From Lateolabrax maculatus (Eukaryota; Chordata; Actinopteri; Acropomatiformes; Lateolabracidae): 64,000 bases of DNA. Shown piece after piece: positions 13,501 to 23,482 of the stretch (the stretch's first letter is position 1; every line of letters begins with the position of its first letter). Where the stretch lies: positions 22,311,001 to 22,375,000 of the forward strand of contig CM062214.1 of the NCBI GenBank assembly GCA_031216445.1, given 5' to 3'. A program made the position numbers and the translations under genes. The notes below the pieces were generated by a model. It saw nothing but the letters and a program-made list of their open reading frames with translations. It was not told the origin of the DNA and searched no databases.

Positions 13501-16500
13501 AAACAGTGTTTGCGACGGATACACCTGCGGTTCTGGCCATAGCTCTCACTATGTGGCCTCCTTGAACTTCTGTTAGTTGCCTCATGTTGGGTCGAACCCT
13601 CACGTCATCGCATCAAAGTGCTAATTGTCACACTTCATTTGCAGCCGACACGTACCACTAATTGGCAGTCTCACACTCTCCCATCTGCAGGTGATTTCTT
13701 CGAGGCCTGGGAGGTGCTGCTGAACCACATTCAGTCAGCTGCTCTCAGCAAAAACAACGAGGTCTCCCTGGCTGCCCTCAAGAGCTTTCAAGAGATCCTA
13801 CAGATTGTTACACCTGTTAAAGACTCAGACAGAGCAGGCGATGCACTTGCTGCTATGGGCGTCCCCCCAGTGCTAATTGACCCCCTGTCTGCATCTGGTC
13901 CTGGCAGACCCCTGGTGCGCTCAGATTCACTAGTTGAGCGGCTGACACGATACAACGGCGCTGAGCTACAGGCCCCTCCCCCAGGGGAGGAGTCAGCCTT
14001 AGAAGACTCGGCATTGTGGTGGTCGGCATGGAACACATGGTATCGAACTGGAACGGACAGCACAAGGCCGCCTAGTGGCCCAACGGAGAAGCTCTCGTTC
14101 ATCCCCAGCCAGCCCTTCCTCACAGCATTGGTCCAGATTTTCCCAGCACTCTACCAGCACATAAAGGCCAACTTCAGTATGGAGGATCTGAAGAAGCTGG
14201 GGGTCATTCTCCATGGGGCCGTGTCCGTGCCTATCAGCAGCGATGCCTCGCCCTTCATCCTCCCCTCCTACACTGAGGCGGTGCTCACCAGCCTGCAGGA
14301 AGCTGTTCTCACCGCTCTGGACGTTTTGCAGAAGGTGGGCAAAGGAAGTGTTTTGTCAGAAAACAAAAATGTGGGTACCAAAGAGGCTTTTAACATCTGT
14401 TATACATTATGTACCATACAAAATAGCATCAAGTTAAGAGCCAAGTGGGCCGTAATGTTGACCTAGATGTCTAAGACAGGTATCATGTAACCACAATGTC
14501 CCCCAGTTGACACCCCCCCCCCCCCCCCCCCCCCCCGTTTCCTTTCCATCTTTCTGCTTTACACTCTCAGAAAAAACAAATTCCAAAAAAGTATCTTAAA
14601 AGACAAGACAAAAAGATAAATAAATTGATAAATGAAAGGTGGAAAACATAGTCATCCCCTGGAGTTTGTAGTGTTATGGAGCAGCAGCTTTGATTCAATG
14701 TTCATCCTATATATTCCTATATAACTGATTATTACTATTATCATAGATTATTCTGATGATTTCAGAGTTAGTTTAGTGTTTAAAATGTCAGAAAATAGTA
14801 AGAATTTCCCATCACAACTTCTCAGAGCCCAAGGTGATGTCTTCAAATTGCTTGCTTTGTTTAATTTGAGAAGGTGGAACCACGGAACCAGCAAATGTTT
14901 TACCGTGTAAAACAATAGATTATCAAAATTGTGGCAATCAATTTTCTGTATTGATTAAATGTGACTCGAATTAATCATTTCAGCACTTCATTGCACTAAT
15001 ATACTTAAAATAATTTAGGCAAAACATTTCCTTCTACCTTTAATTGACGCCTTGACTTGATGCAGCGATTCCAATCCTCGCTGAGAAATGCAGACCCCTT
15101 ACTCTCCCTGTCAACCAAAGTTATTTCTTCCCATTTTGTGTTAACTCAGCCCAGGAAACAATGTGTCAGTCTGCTAAATTATGCAATATGCATTCCCGTG
15201 GTGGATGTCAGCAGTGTTTGTTCCTCCCTTCCCTCCCTGCTGCAGGCCATCTGTGTGGGCCCGGAGAACCTGCAGGTCATGTACCCAGCCATCTTTGAAC
15301 AGCTGCTACTCTTCGTGGAGTTCTCCTGCAAGCCTCCTCAGTATGGCAGAATGGAAACCAAACACGTGGCCAATGCCAAATACAACCAGGTAGGGGGAAA
15401 TGGAATTGGCCATAAAACTGCTTAGTTTTCATTTGCAGTGTATTTCCTTTTATAGTTTGTTTCATTAAAATGTTGGATGGTGTACAATGTTACTCATTAC
15501 CCTTCTCTCTTTAGCCATTCGTAACAAGTTCATCCCTCTTCTTTGATGTTCATGAAGCCCCCCCCCCCCCCTTCAGTCTAGTCCTTATGGAGCCCCTATT
15601 GTGGCCCTTCATGAGATTGACAGGATCCTCTGGACCCCCATTAGTAGCCGCAAGCCATTTCTTCCTCATATTCCTTTGCTCATGCTTCATCTTGCTGGCA
15701 GCACGCCAGAGAAGTTCAAACGCGGTTTATTGAGCAAGATTACTTCATTTATAAAACCACAAACAATCATTTCTTCTCAAGAATAGAGGAGTCTCTTCAC
15801 AGCATTGTGTCTTTCTTAATCCTTGTTGTTCCTGGAAACTTACAAAATCCAGCAGGTGCTATGCCATCAGGGGAATGGTGAGAGTTGACAGGCTGGTACA
15901 GTTATGCTAAGAAATATTAGCACTTCGTGTCTCAAATCCTGACTGTCAGTCTGTTAGTCCTGCATGTGGGGTCCAGACTCCGCCATGTATCGGACATTTT
16001 TGTTGATCTGAATCTGTTTAAATTGTTTAAGTGAGAGTGTCAAACAAAATTCCCACCCAGCCAAACAGATGGTATGGGTGGTCTTTATTGCCTTGTTGGC
16101 TTTTATCCAGTGCTGTCAGATTGCTTCAATGTCCGTGGTGCTAGGAGTGAGTGTTTTTTCCCTAAATCAGTCCTGGTTATTGACTCTCATTTAGCCAACA
16201 ACAACACTGCAAATTCGATATAACTTAAACACCAGTTTAATTGCGATCTTCTCTCATTCTGTTTCTTGGGACTACTCACTGGATAACCATTTTAGATCCA
16301 GCTGTTTGCACCGGTGAGTTCTGTCATCTCCTTCAGCCCCCCTTTATAGTTTTACTAAGCTGTGCTGAATGGTGAAGACCTGCCCTCTGCGGTAGATGAG
16401 ATATCACACCGCATGGTAGGCTCTCACGTCTCATCTGCGTCTCTCACTCACTCCATGCTCCCCCTCTCTGCCTGCCACTAACTGGTGGTTATGCCTCCGT

Positions 16501-19500
16501 GTGCACAGTCCCTGTGCAGTTCCATTTTCAGTTTATTTTGTGTTTTTGGTGATGATCATATGCACACGTGTGGTTCTGTTTATATTTCTTAAAGACACAC
16601 TTTGTAGCATCAAGTCATTTGTTTGGCTGTAACATTTCAGCTGTGGTCCTCATATAAGCCTAACAAAACTTGAAGCAGACTAATAGTCACTGTAACTTTA
16701 AAATAAATGTGTGTGTTACTTGTATACTTATACAAAGTGTGCCTTTAAAAACTCCTTTCAATGTGTCTCTACCAAAAAAGTAGGCATAGCAGTTTTCAAA
16801 TTTGTTTGACTCCTGTTTTTTTTTTTGTTTTTTTCCTCCTGTTAAATCCCCTTGCCCCCGCAGGCGGAATGGGTTGCCTTAAACTATGTGCCCTTTGCTG
16901 AGCGCTCCTTGGAGGTGGTGGTGGACCTGTACCACAAAACAGCGTGCCACAAAGCTGTTATCAATGAGAAAGTTCTGCAGAACATCATCAAGGTATTTTC
17001 ACCAGGATGGGGTATTCGTTGTTTCCATGGTCACAGAACTTCTAGCTATAATTGTTAAAAATTGTGTAACAGGCAAAATCAACAAAAAATGTCAACAAAG
17101 GAATCTCCAAACATATTACCGTACTGGTATGAAAGTACTTTGGTGCAATTTGGTTCACATGTGCATTCTCTTTAGTGGGGCATAATGTAAAATATATAAT
17201 ACTGTGTCAGTGTCAGGCTTGAGGCAGCATCGAGGCCTAACTATTTTTAGCAGTAGCCCAATAAGGACAGTGAGTTCTTAAGTTTACTTTCTCAACACAA
17301 CTTTCTACTGGCCGCCCGTTGAGCACCAGTTATTGCTGAACACTGTGCCGCCATAAAAGGTGGTGTGATGTTATGAGAAGGTTTTGTCATTTAAAGAGCA
17401 TATTAACGCAGAATCACACAGGGAAGAAAATTGCTGCTACACTGTTATCTGTGGGATGAAACCTTTTAGGCAGGTTGAACTTCTGGCATATCAAAAAAAC
17501 AGTTGTTTTCCATTACCTGACTAAGACAAAGCACCAACTTTGACATTGCAGTGTTGATTTTCTCTTAAAGCTGTCATAATCAATATTTTTATACTAATAA
17601 TGGATCAAATAACCACATGTATCAGAAAGGGGTCGTTCATAGTGACAAACCTATGGAGAATTATCACCCAACTTTGCAGTTTCCCCTCAGCTCCTCTGAG
17701 CTTTTTTATGGCCCATGACATTACAGTTTAATTCACTCTCAATAGTCTGAGGCAAATAAAAAAGGCTAAAAACGCACTGTACGTTACATGCCCACTACCA
17801 CACGGCACACATACAAAGTAAGCAACAAGCTGGTGAACAAAGGAGAGAATTTAGCAGCTAAAGAGCTGAATAGTGTAGAAAAAAAAGTGTAGAACATTTT
17901 GAAATCACTAGTTAACTCTGTTTGCTGTCTCAGGAGTCTGTTAATGTCAACCAGCCTCTGGGCAACTTTCCCTTCACTTGTCTCTCTGACCTGATAGTAT
18001 TGATTTCAAGACTTACATCTTACATGTAGCAAATGTGAAGTGCAGTTGATGCCAAATATCAGCAGCATTTTCCAAACATTTCCTGAATGCAGTCTGTCAA
18101 AAAACATTTTATCCAGTTTCTGACACCTGTGTTTAACTGCTATTTTCCCATAGTCGGTTTATAAGGAACCTCAAACTAGAGAGAGTTAATTTGCCAAGGA
18201 ACTATTAAGAAGGTTCCCTATGGACAAATCTGGCTCCCACCCTTTTTATGTCTCCAAAACAAGAAGGCGATACTTCTAAACCTTGGGGAACCCAGCTGTT
18301 CTCTGAAAAGAGGACTTTGTCAAAAAGATGGTCTATTACTTTTTCTGGTTATGTAGAATGACACATGAACAGGACTAATGCTGGTGCAAACATGCCTTAA
18401 AATACTGCTTTGTTAACTATGAGATAAAAGATCTCCACATTTCAGTATAAAAGAAAAAAGGCTGTTTTATGGATTTGGTTTTAGTCTTTCTCTGTATTTA
18501 AGTGTCATGATCTATTGCTTTCTTCTTTCCTTTTTTCCATCATCCTCAAGACTTTACGAATTCCCTTGGGTTTGAAGTATGCCTGTCCATCAGAGAGCAC
18601 CTGGAAGCTCGCGGTTTCGTCTCTGCTCAAGGTGCTGTCTATTGGACTGCCGGTGGCACGCCAGCATGCCTCATCTGGAAAGTTTGACACAATGTGGCCA
18701 GAGCTGGCCAATGCCTTTGAAGACTTTCTTTTTACCAAAAGGTGCAGATTCAGACAATCTTGAAATTGAGTATACACGATTTGGAAGTTCTTGGAGTACC
18801 AAGCTCATTGTTTTGTTGGTTTTCCTTTTACAGCACACCTCCAGATAACCTGTCCATCCAGGAATTCCAGAAGAATGAAGCCATTGATGTAGAGGTAAAT
18901 ACTTGTTCCTAGCTGTCCCACTATGCCAACATGATTTTGTGAGGTAGCTAAAGGTTTCTTGATTTCGATTCTAAATTTAAAAAAAAAGTGCTTGGGTTTG
19001 GCTACAATGTGCCTTCACATGTGCACGTCAGTCAGTCAGTTGTGCCTGCCCTGTATAAATTTGCGCAAGCTGCAGTTGTTCAGGAATTACCAACAGGTTA
19101 GTGGATGCTTGTTATTTTTACATTTTAAATAAATTATTTATATATGACCATGTGGCCTTTGTGTGGTACATTTCACCCAAAAATAAGTCAGTTATATCAC
19201 ACTTGATACCATGTAGTCTATCTTTTTTAAGAAGAATTTGAAAATTTAAATGAAAGTTGTCAGGGCAAAAAACCAATGATGTGTTTTTTACGAATCATCT
19301 AACATCGGCACAGCCGTCGGTGCAAAAAAAATAAGTTTAAATCAAGAATAGATTTGAATCGTGACCTTAAAATCAAAAGTCATATCAAATTGTGGATTTG
19401 GAGAATCGTGAAACCCCTGGAGGTAGCCCACATAAGCATTGTGTCCTCTTCATTTTAGGTGGTCCAGCTGATCAGCACAGAGATTTTACCGTTTGCCAAT

Positions 19501-21870
19501 TTCATCCCCAAAGACTTTGTTGGCCAGATCATGGCTATGCTCAATAGAGGTTCCATTCACTCACAGTCTCCCTCGTTCACAGGTAAGATGTTAACTTTGG
19601 CATCGAAAATAATCTGGCTTCAGCTGTGTTGTTTGCTTGTATTTCTGACAGCAGGGTGGCCAAGTGCTGGAATGTTGCTCATCACCAACAACGGCTCCTG
19701 TCAAACTCTTCATGTGTAGAGCGAGACAGTGAAGCCCCGTCTGTCCGCTCTTTGTAAATCACTCTGGCGAGCGGCGTCAGCACAATGTCTAATAAGGAAA
19801 TGGGTTTTCTTTTGACAGAGGCAGAGATCGATGTGCGGATGAGGGAGGAGTTTTCTAAGGTGTGTTTCGAGACGCTGCTGCAGTTTTCATTCAGCAACAA
19901 GGTGTCCACCCCACAGGAGGGCTACATCTCTCGTATGGCGCTCTCCGTGCTCCTCAAGAGATCCCAGGACGTTCTCCGACGCTACGTAGAGGACGAGAGG
20001 TTGAGCGGACGCTGTCCCCTGCCCAGGTACACGCCACTATACACCTCTGAACAAAATACCTGGTGCACCTGCATCTGCCAAAGACACCTGTGTTTTTTAC
20101 CTTCTTGGACAGATGTGAGAAATTCAGCTCCAAACACTGGTGTTTGTTAATGAGTTTACCACCAAGACATTAAGCAATGCAAAACCAAGATCACCCCAGC
20201 TCCAGTCATCATTTATCTTTTTTGTAAACAACAGGAAACCACTGTACTTATCCAGTTTTACATGCTAACACCACATTTTTGGGTAGCACTTCATTCTGCG
20301 GTATGTTTTTCTTTTTTCAAGACATGATGGAAGTTAAATGATGCCGAAGGGGAAATTGCGCCATTAGTACAGAAAAGGGATGGTGGGGGGAGTTCAGAAA
20401 AATCGGATAATTAGAATATACACATGAATAGCAAATGCAAGGTTATTTAGATTCAGACAAAACAACATTTTAAAAACTAAAACACATCAAATACAATGTA
20501 TATGAATAGAATGAGAAATTTCTGTATATGTTTAAAACATATCAAATATACACAATATGAAAACACAAAAAGTAGGTTATGTTTCACAGTTACATTTACA
20601 ACTCTGTGTGGTACTTAAAGAGGAACATCAATTTTATGCATATAAGTGTGTTACAGGTCTTTGGGAGTCCTACTGCTTATGTGAAATAGTTGAATAAAGC
20701 TTTTTTGTGGCTCGAGACAGCTGCATGAATTCTGATGTCACCAGCAGCTTGAGGCTACATTATAAGTAATATAGGAGCCACTTTTTGAAAAGGAAAAAGA
20801 AAGCTTGAAATTAAGCAGACTATGCCTCTGGTTCTGTTTCATCAATTATGATCAATGCTGCTTATCAGAGCTAAATACCTTGCATTATCATGGATACAGT
20901 GTAATAGTTTGCTTACTATCTCCTTTATAGTGGAGAAAAAATGAATCTTGGTTGCTATATACTATTGCCATGTAAAGTTAACCTTCAGTCACCTTTTTCC
21001 ATGGACTTGATTTCTAACTGTGTTGACTTGTTTGTTATTTAATTGTAACTTATTATTTCACAAAGATCTGACTCTCACCCTCTCTCCTTGTTATTTTCAC
21101 TGCACGTCCTTGTAGCTAATGAAGGTCTTTGGTCTTTTTCATTTTAGGCAACAAGTGACAGAGATTATCTTTGTGTTGAAAGCTATCAGCACTTTGATGG
21201 ACTCGCTTAAAAAGACACAGCCAGAAAATGGTGAGTATCAAACTGTGTCAAGTATTTAATAGATCTTGGGAAGAGGTGACTCAATGAAAAAAACGTAAAA
21301 AATACAATAATGCCACCATATCTATCATCTATTCATTTCAGATAAATGTGTCAGAGTACAGTTGGGACCATTTTTCAAATGAGTTTTTTCTCCAATCTGG
21401 GTAGAACTGTTTACATTTCCAGCAAGGTCAATTACAAGAAATTATTATTTTTTAACTGCAATAGATTGAAATGAGACATTCTAAAATTACGTTTTTGAAG
21501 TGCCCTTCACGATGTTTGCATTACATCGTCCTTTATTCGGAGCAAAACTCATTTCCATACGCCTGTGGGAATTTTATAAAGGAAATGATTTCTTTGATTG
21601 CCTTCTATCACAATTCATATTCTCTTCTTCCTCTCCCTCCCATCCCCACTCCTCCTCTGTATTTTTTCCCCTCCTGTTGTGCGGTTCTTTTGTTTACTGC
21701 CTGCAGTGGATGGCAACACATGGGCTCAAGTGATTGCCCTGTACCCCACACTGGTAGAGTGCATTACCTGCTCCTCGTCTGAGGTGAGCTCAGCCCTGAA
21801 GGAGGCCCTGGGGCCCTTTAAAGACTTTATGCAGCCGCCCGTCTCCAGAGTTCAGAATGGGGAGTCCTGA
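351..21870 (+). CDS. mon2: mon2 (MON2 homolog, regulator of endosome-to-Golgi trafficking), 3' part, 27 exons
   Basis: Multi-exon gene for MON2, a large scaffold distantly related to the BIG/GBF Arf-GEFs but without a Sec7 catalytic domain. In other animals and yeast it works with DOPEY and ATP9A/Neo1 in endosome-to-Golgi retrieval. Coding exons: 351-475, 1277-1416, 1659-1812, 2814-3004, 3414-3495, 4093-4274, 4998-5110, 6544-6648, 7096-7176, 7288-7361, 7850-7940, 8107-8208, 10303-10413, 11013-11188, 11386-11548, 12165-12458, 12785-12983, 13691-14334, 15246-15389, 16296-16313, 16864-16992, 18551-18741, 18834-18894, 19459-19582, 19819-20026, 21148-21230, 21707-21870. The sum is 4,149 nt, all phases fit, all introns are GT-AG. 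The 1,382 visible residues cover the helical HDS-type repeats and the conserved C-terminal region, ending in RVQNGES. The first roughly 330 residues (DCB/HUS part) lie outside the window. I recognise the protein from memory of the human sequence; no alignment was run. Confidence 0.97.
1277..1416 (+). CDS. mon2: mon2 visible exon 2
   Basis: Acceptor TTTTTCAG, donor GTCAGT. It encodes [20 protein letters not shown] and then a hydrophobic stretch with SFIQSLF. It ends one base into a Gly codon at the start of a variable linker. Confidence 0.94.
1659..1812 (+). CDS. mon2: mon2 visible exon 3 (Gly/Ser-rich linker plus conserved block)
   Basis: Acceptor TGTCCAG, donor GTAAGT. The first about 25 residues are a low-complexity Gly/Ser/Gln linker (GSGSGSQGAAQGG), which is variable among MON2 proteins. 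The conserved FEYRGTWIPLMTVSVQGSAK block follows. Confidence 0.93.
2273..2308. repeat. short near-perfect hairpin in a mon2 intron
   Basis: Arms 2273-2287 and 2294-2308 (GAGCCGACTTTCCTT and AAGGAAAGTCAGCTC) pair at 14 of 15 positions around a 6-base AACATA loop. It is shorter than a microRNA precursor, and no function is known. Confidence 0.55.
2814..3004 (+). CDS. mon2: mon2 visible exon 4
   Basis: Acceptor CCTCCAG; donor GTGAGA at 3005, chosen because it joins in frame to the next exon. It encodes LEMLDKVEPPSIPEGYAMS and LVRGITSMIE, then an acidic variable tail. The reading frame stays open past the donor to 3066, but that part is intron. Confidence 0.94.
3414..3495 (+). CDS. mon2: mon2 visible exon 5
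   Basis: Acceptor GTCTCAG, donor GTAAAT. The frame reads HLVWEEMVNACWCGLLAALS, strongly conserved in MON2. It ends two bases into a Ser codon. Confidence 0.94.
4093..4274 (+). CDS. mon2: mon2 visible exon 6
   Basis: Acceptor TCTTCAG, donor GTACGG. It encodes TENILKAELTMASLCGRLGL and DAFITAICKASLPPHYALTV, helical-repeat sequence of the HDS region. Confidence 0.95.
4998..5110 (+). CDS. mon2: mon2 visible exon 7
   Basis: Acceptor TCCACAG after a GT-rich tract, donor GTAAGG. It encodes YSIQGQSVQIISPSSESHQQ, a conserved polar linker of MON2. Confidence 0.94.
5323..5700 (-). pseudogene. 71-codon ORF with upstream leader in a mon2 intron, probable repeat-borne gene fragment
   Basis: On the - strand, an ORF starts at 5538 and stops at 5323-5325. 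Its 71 residues are not low complexity (MTDRDERRLGIFVNIQNG, then NGLDGEFSTKEDQTTALKLY). The sequence upstream, out to about 5700, has the look of an interspersed fish repeat (motif GTCTGGTTCCCAGGC on the + strand at about 5668-5682). I do not recognise the protein. It may be the first coding part of a transposon or multicopy gene that was inserted and cut short, since the similarity-like stretch ends abruptly at the stop. Confidence 0.4.
6544..6648 (+). CDS. mon2: mon2 visible exon 8
   Basis: Acceptor CTGTCAG, donor GTACTA. It is a whole-codon exon (35 codons) containing [20 protein letters not shown] and SWQLVLATLQ. Confidence 0.95.
7096..7176 (+). CDS. mon2: mon2 visible exon 9
   Basis: Acceptor CTCCCAG, donor GTGAGT. 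It has 27 whole codons: HLVWILGLKP, a Gly-rich turn, then GALKPGRAVEGPST. Confidence 0.95.
7288..7361 (+). CDS. mon2: mon2 visible exon 10
   Basis: Acceptor TAAACAG. The donor is taken at 7362 (GTAAGG), which leaves CA to be completed by G in the next exon as a Gln codon. It encodes [20 protein letters not shown]. Confidence 0.94.
7523..7601. repeat. about 40-bp tandem duplication in a mon2 intron
   Basis: Two adjacent copies begin ATGGGCATAAATA and end TTTTTACACAAAGGT (7523-7564 and 7565-7601). The second copy is a few bases shorter. Confidence 0.7.
7850..7940 (+). CDS. mon2: mon2 visible exon 11
   Basis: Acceptor TGATCTAG, donor GTGAGG. It encodes [20 protein letters not shown] followed by AMEMAYGNNK. 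Confidence 0.95.
8107..8208 (+). CDS. mon2: mon2 visible exon 12
   Basis: Acceptor GGTTCCAG, donor GTAACA. It has 34 whole codons, with EPSLFAVAKLLETGLVNMDR and WRPLTGHLLE. Confidence 0.95.
10303..10413 (+). CDS. mon2: mon2 visible exon 13
   Basis: Acceptor TCCTGCAG, donor GTAGCT. It has 37 whole codons: VCQHPNSRMREWGAEALTAL, then IKAGLAYKHDPP. Confidence 0.95.
10510..10552. repeat. (TA)n microsatellite
   Basis: About 21 uninterrupted AT dinucleotides in the mon2 intron after visible exon 13. Confidence 0.95.
11013..11188 (+). CDS. mon2: mon2 visible exon 14
   Basis: Acceptor CACCAAG, donor GTAAGA at 11189. It encodes RLQLLLLNPLKELSNVLHAD and [20 protein letters not shown], ending NDQ plus two bases of Gly. 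Confidence 0.95.
11386..11548 (+). CDS. mon2: mon2 visible exon 15
   Basis: Acceptor CCTTTAG, donor GTGAGA. It encodes [20 protein letters not shown] and LQIVVDVAGSFGLQNQELNI. Confidence 0.95.
12165..12458 (+). CDS. mon2: mon2 visible exon 16
   Basis: Acceptor ACCCACAG, donor GTAGCG. It has 98 whole codons: WNISDYFFQRGE, a charged coiled-coil-like stretch rich in Glu and Lys, then [20 protein letters not shown] and KSAGQTLFSTIAAHGTLLQQ. Confidence 0.96.
12785..12983 (+). CDS. mon2: mon2 visible exon 17
   Basis: Acceptor CCACTAG, donor GTGAGC at 12984. It encodes [20 protein letters not shown] and [20 protein letters not shown], almost invariant in vertebrate MON2 as I recall it. Confidence 0.96.
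13691..14334 (+). CDS. mon2: mon2 visible exon 18 (largest, 644 nt)
   Basis: Acceptor ATCTGCAG, donor GTGGGC. It encodes 214 codons: conserved AALSKNNEVSLAALKSFQEI, a variable Ser/Pro/Gly linker (around ASGPGRPLVRSDSL), then WWSAWNTWYRTG, FIPSQPFLTALVQIFPALYQ and SLQEAVLTALDVLQK. Confidence 0.96.
14513..14536. repeat. poly-C tract
   Basis: 24 consecutive C residues in the mon2 intron after the 644-nt exon. A second run of about 14 C lies near 15558-15571. Confidence 0.95.
14755..14985. mobile_element. degenerate copy of a fish MITE-like repeat (ATTAATCGATTA family)
   Basis: It contains AAAATGTCAGAAAATAGT, GAGCCCAAGGTGATGTCTTC, and AT-rich ends with GATTATCAAAAT. These are hallmarks of a repeat common in teleost genomes with near-palindromic termini reading GGGCTGCAACTAA. 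This copy is diverged and has no coding capacity. Confidence 0.6.
15246..15389 (+). CDS. mon2: mon2 visible exon 19
   Basis: Acceptor CCTGCTGCAG, donor GTAGGG. It has 48 whole codons: AICVGPENLQVMYPAIFEQL and FVEFSCKPPQYGRMETKHVA, ending NAKYNQ. Confidence 0.95.
16296..16313 (+). CDS. mon2: mon2 visible exon 20, 18-nt microexon (IQLFAP)
   Basis: Acceptor CATTTTAG and perfect donor GTGAGT flank 18 bases reading IQLFAP, which joins KYNQ upstream to AEWVALNY downstream. MON2 as I know it has exactly this hexapeptide here. Both flanking introns are phase 0, so skipping the exon would keep the frame. Confidence 0.9.
16864..16992 (+). CDS. mon2: mon2 visible exon 21
   Basis: Acceptor CCCCGCAG after a T-rich tract, donor GTATTT. 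It has 43 whole codons: AEWVALNYVPFAERSLEVVV then ACHKAVINEKVLQNIIK. Confidence 0.95.
18551..18741 (+). CDS. mon2: mon2 visible exon 22
   Basis: Acceptor CCTCAAG, a less pyrimidine-rich AG, placed by continuity of IIK|TLRIPLGLKYACPSEST. Donor GTGCAG. It also encodes VLSIGLPVARQHASSGKFDT and ANAFEDFLFTK. Confidence 0.94.
18834..18894 (+). CDS. mon2: mon2 visible exon 23
   Basis: Acceptor TTTTACAG, donor GTAAAT. It encodes TPPDNLSIQEFQKNEAIDVE. The intron before it is only 92 nt. Confidence 0.94.
19459..19582 (+). CDS. mon2: mon2 visible exon 24
   Basis: Acceptor CATTTTAG, donor GTAAGA. It encodes VVQLISTEILPFANFIPKDF and MLNRGSIHSQSPSF. Confidence 0.95.
19819..20026 (+). CDS. mon2: mon2 visible exon 25
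   Basis: Acceptor TTTGACAG, donor GTACAC. It encodes AEIDVRMREEFSKVCFETLL, FSNKVSTPQEGYISRMALSV and RYVEDERLSGRCPLP. Confidence 0.96.
21148..21230 (+). CDS. mon2: mon2 visible exon 26
   Basis: Acceptor CATTTTAG, donor GTGAGT. It encodes QQVTEIIFVLKAISTLMDSL then KKTQPEN. Confidence 0.95.
21707..21870 (+). CDS. mon2: mon2 last coding exon
   Basis: Acceptor CCTGCAG. It encodes DGNTWAQVIALYPTLVECIT, EALGPFKDFMQPP and the terminal RVQNGES, then stop TGA at 21868-21870. Confidence 0.97.
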
Positions 21871-22519
21871 CCAGGCTCTCTCTCCGCTCATTGTTTTTTT
21901 TATAATGAAGAAATCTTGAATGTGTCTTCTCGACCCACGTGCTTTACAAGTGCACGGACATGAACTCCACATGAGCCCCATCTACGGTGACAAGAAGCAA
22001 CCCACAGTGAACAGAGATCCGAGGCCCGCTCGGACCACGTCGATGCCCCTCTCCTTCATACGCATCATCGTATGCTTCTCATGCGAGCTGATTATGCCTC
22101 TGCCCCCTCCATTCTCATACAGACTGGCTGCACTCTTGTGTTAACTACAAAGATTTAAAAAAGAAATGCAGTGTTGCCTCTGGGTTTAGTTTGTTTTATT
22201 CTCCCGATGAGGCCGAGTCGATGTACAGTGTGTGGTGATAGTGTTGTAATTAAGAAAAAAAATGGAAAAAATGGGGCTTTATTGGTTAAAAGTGAACACT
22301 TAGACTTTTGCAACATTTTCAACAGTGAGGATTTTATGCAAGAAAACAAATCTTACTGTAACATTCCATGTCATCTTTAGCCAGCCATCTGAGAAGGGAT
22401 GTACTTGTCTGTATAAAATAAATGGGACAATTCTACAATCAGCTCTGTGCTGTGAGTGTGCTCCGTTACAATGCATGTTAAGTTCCGTATCGTACATCGA
22501 GTAAATGCATTTTAATAAA
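21871..22519 (+). other. mon2: mon2 3' UTR (minimal extent)
   Basis: The region between the stop codon and two canonical AATAAA signals at 22417-22422 and 22514-22519 has no open frame of interest and is the expected 3' UTR. The cleavage site is not placed. Either signal could be used, and a longer transcript is possible. Confidence 0.6.
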
Positions 22520-23390
22520 TCTGTTTATTAATAATCAATCCTTTTTTTCAAAATGTGACATCCCTGATGAAAAAAGAGTGAACTGGTTCAGTTTATATGC
22601 ATAATTTCAATCCACTAGATGTCCCTGCAATATTCTCTTTTATTTACAAATTATATTTGTGGTGTCCTTATATAAAAACTAGCATTAGGATTATTTATAT
22701 ATTATATGCAACTGAACATCAATAAATGGCACTACCACCATAGGCATCAACCTATTACAGTTCATCAAGGTGGTCCTGGATCAAACTGTTGTGATTCACT
22801 AACAAATAATTGTTGAAAAGTGCTTATTTTATTTTATATTTTTCTTTTTTTTAAATGTATTTTTCGATACAATGTGTTAGGTCTCCGGGTATTTTAACTG
22901 AAGGAATGACCCTACGAGAAGATTTAACCACAAACTCTTTAAAATGTAGAACCCCCAGAACGTGCGAAACAAAACCACAGCTATTTCAAAAAAAAAAAAA
23001 AAGGAAAAGAAATACAGCTATAACACCTTTTGCCTGCAGGTGGTGCAGGTTTTCAAATAGCAGCAGCTACTTTGTCTGCCTGTAGGTGGCGTCCTTGAAA
23101 CTTCCTGCTTGTCCTGTAGGTCCCCTGACATGTGCAACTGACTTGCAGTTATTTTATGAGAGCATTGTTATAATTCCCAAAACACCAGCACATCATATTA
23201 ATACGGTGTATCAATATTAAGGTGTGGTAGGCTATAACAGTGGTATAACACATTTATTTTTATTTCCCAGTGTTAGTATTTTATCCAAGCTTGAAGTTGA
23301 GGGACAATTTAAAGGGAATATTGGTGTTAAAGTTTATTCTCTAGGACCCTTGTACTTGTACTACAGTACTGGGTGTCAGTACTGTGCAGC
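22520..23390. other. intergenic, AT-rich, nothing recognised
   Basis: Between the mon2 poly(A) signals and the G-run array I see only AT-rich unique sequence and an A-run at 22989-23003. Confidence 0.6.
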
Positions 23391-23482
23391 AGGGGGGGTA
23401 ATAGTGACAGTAGGGGGGGGTAATAGTGACAGCAGGGGGGGGGTAATAGTGACAGCAGGGGGGGTAATAGTGACAGCAGGGA
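23391..23482. repeat. tandem G-run repeat upstream of let-7i
   Basis: About four units of the form G7-9 TAATAGTGACAGCA, each near 21-23 bp, with G-runs of 7 to 9. The array ends about 465 bp before the let-7i hairpin. Four closely spaced G-runs on one strand could form a G-quadruplex. Confidence 0.85.

Noticed and set aside
23391..23482. CRISPR-like array
   Set aside because: Units are directly tandem without unique spacers and the host is a vertebrate, so it is a minisatellite.
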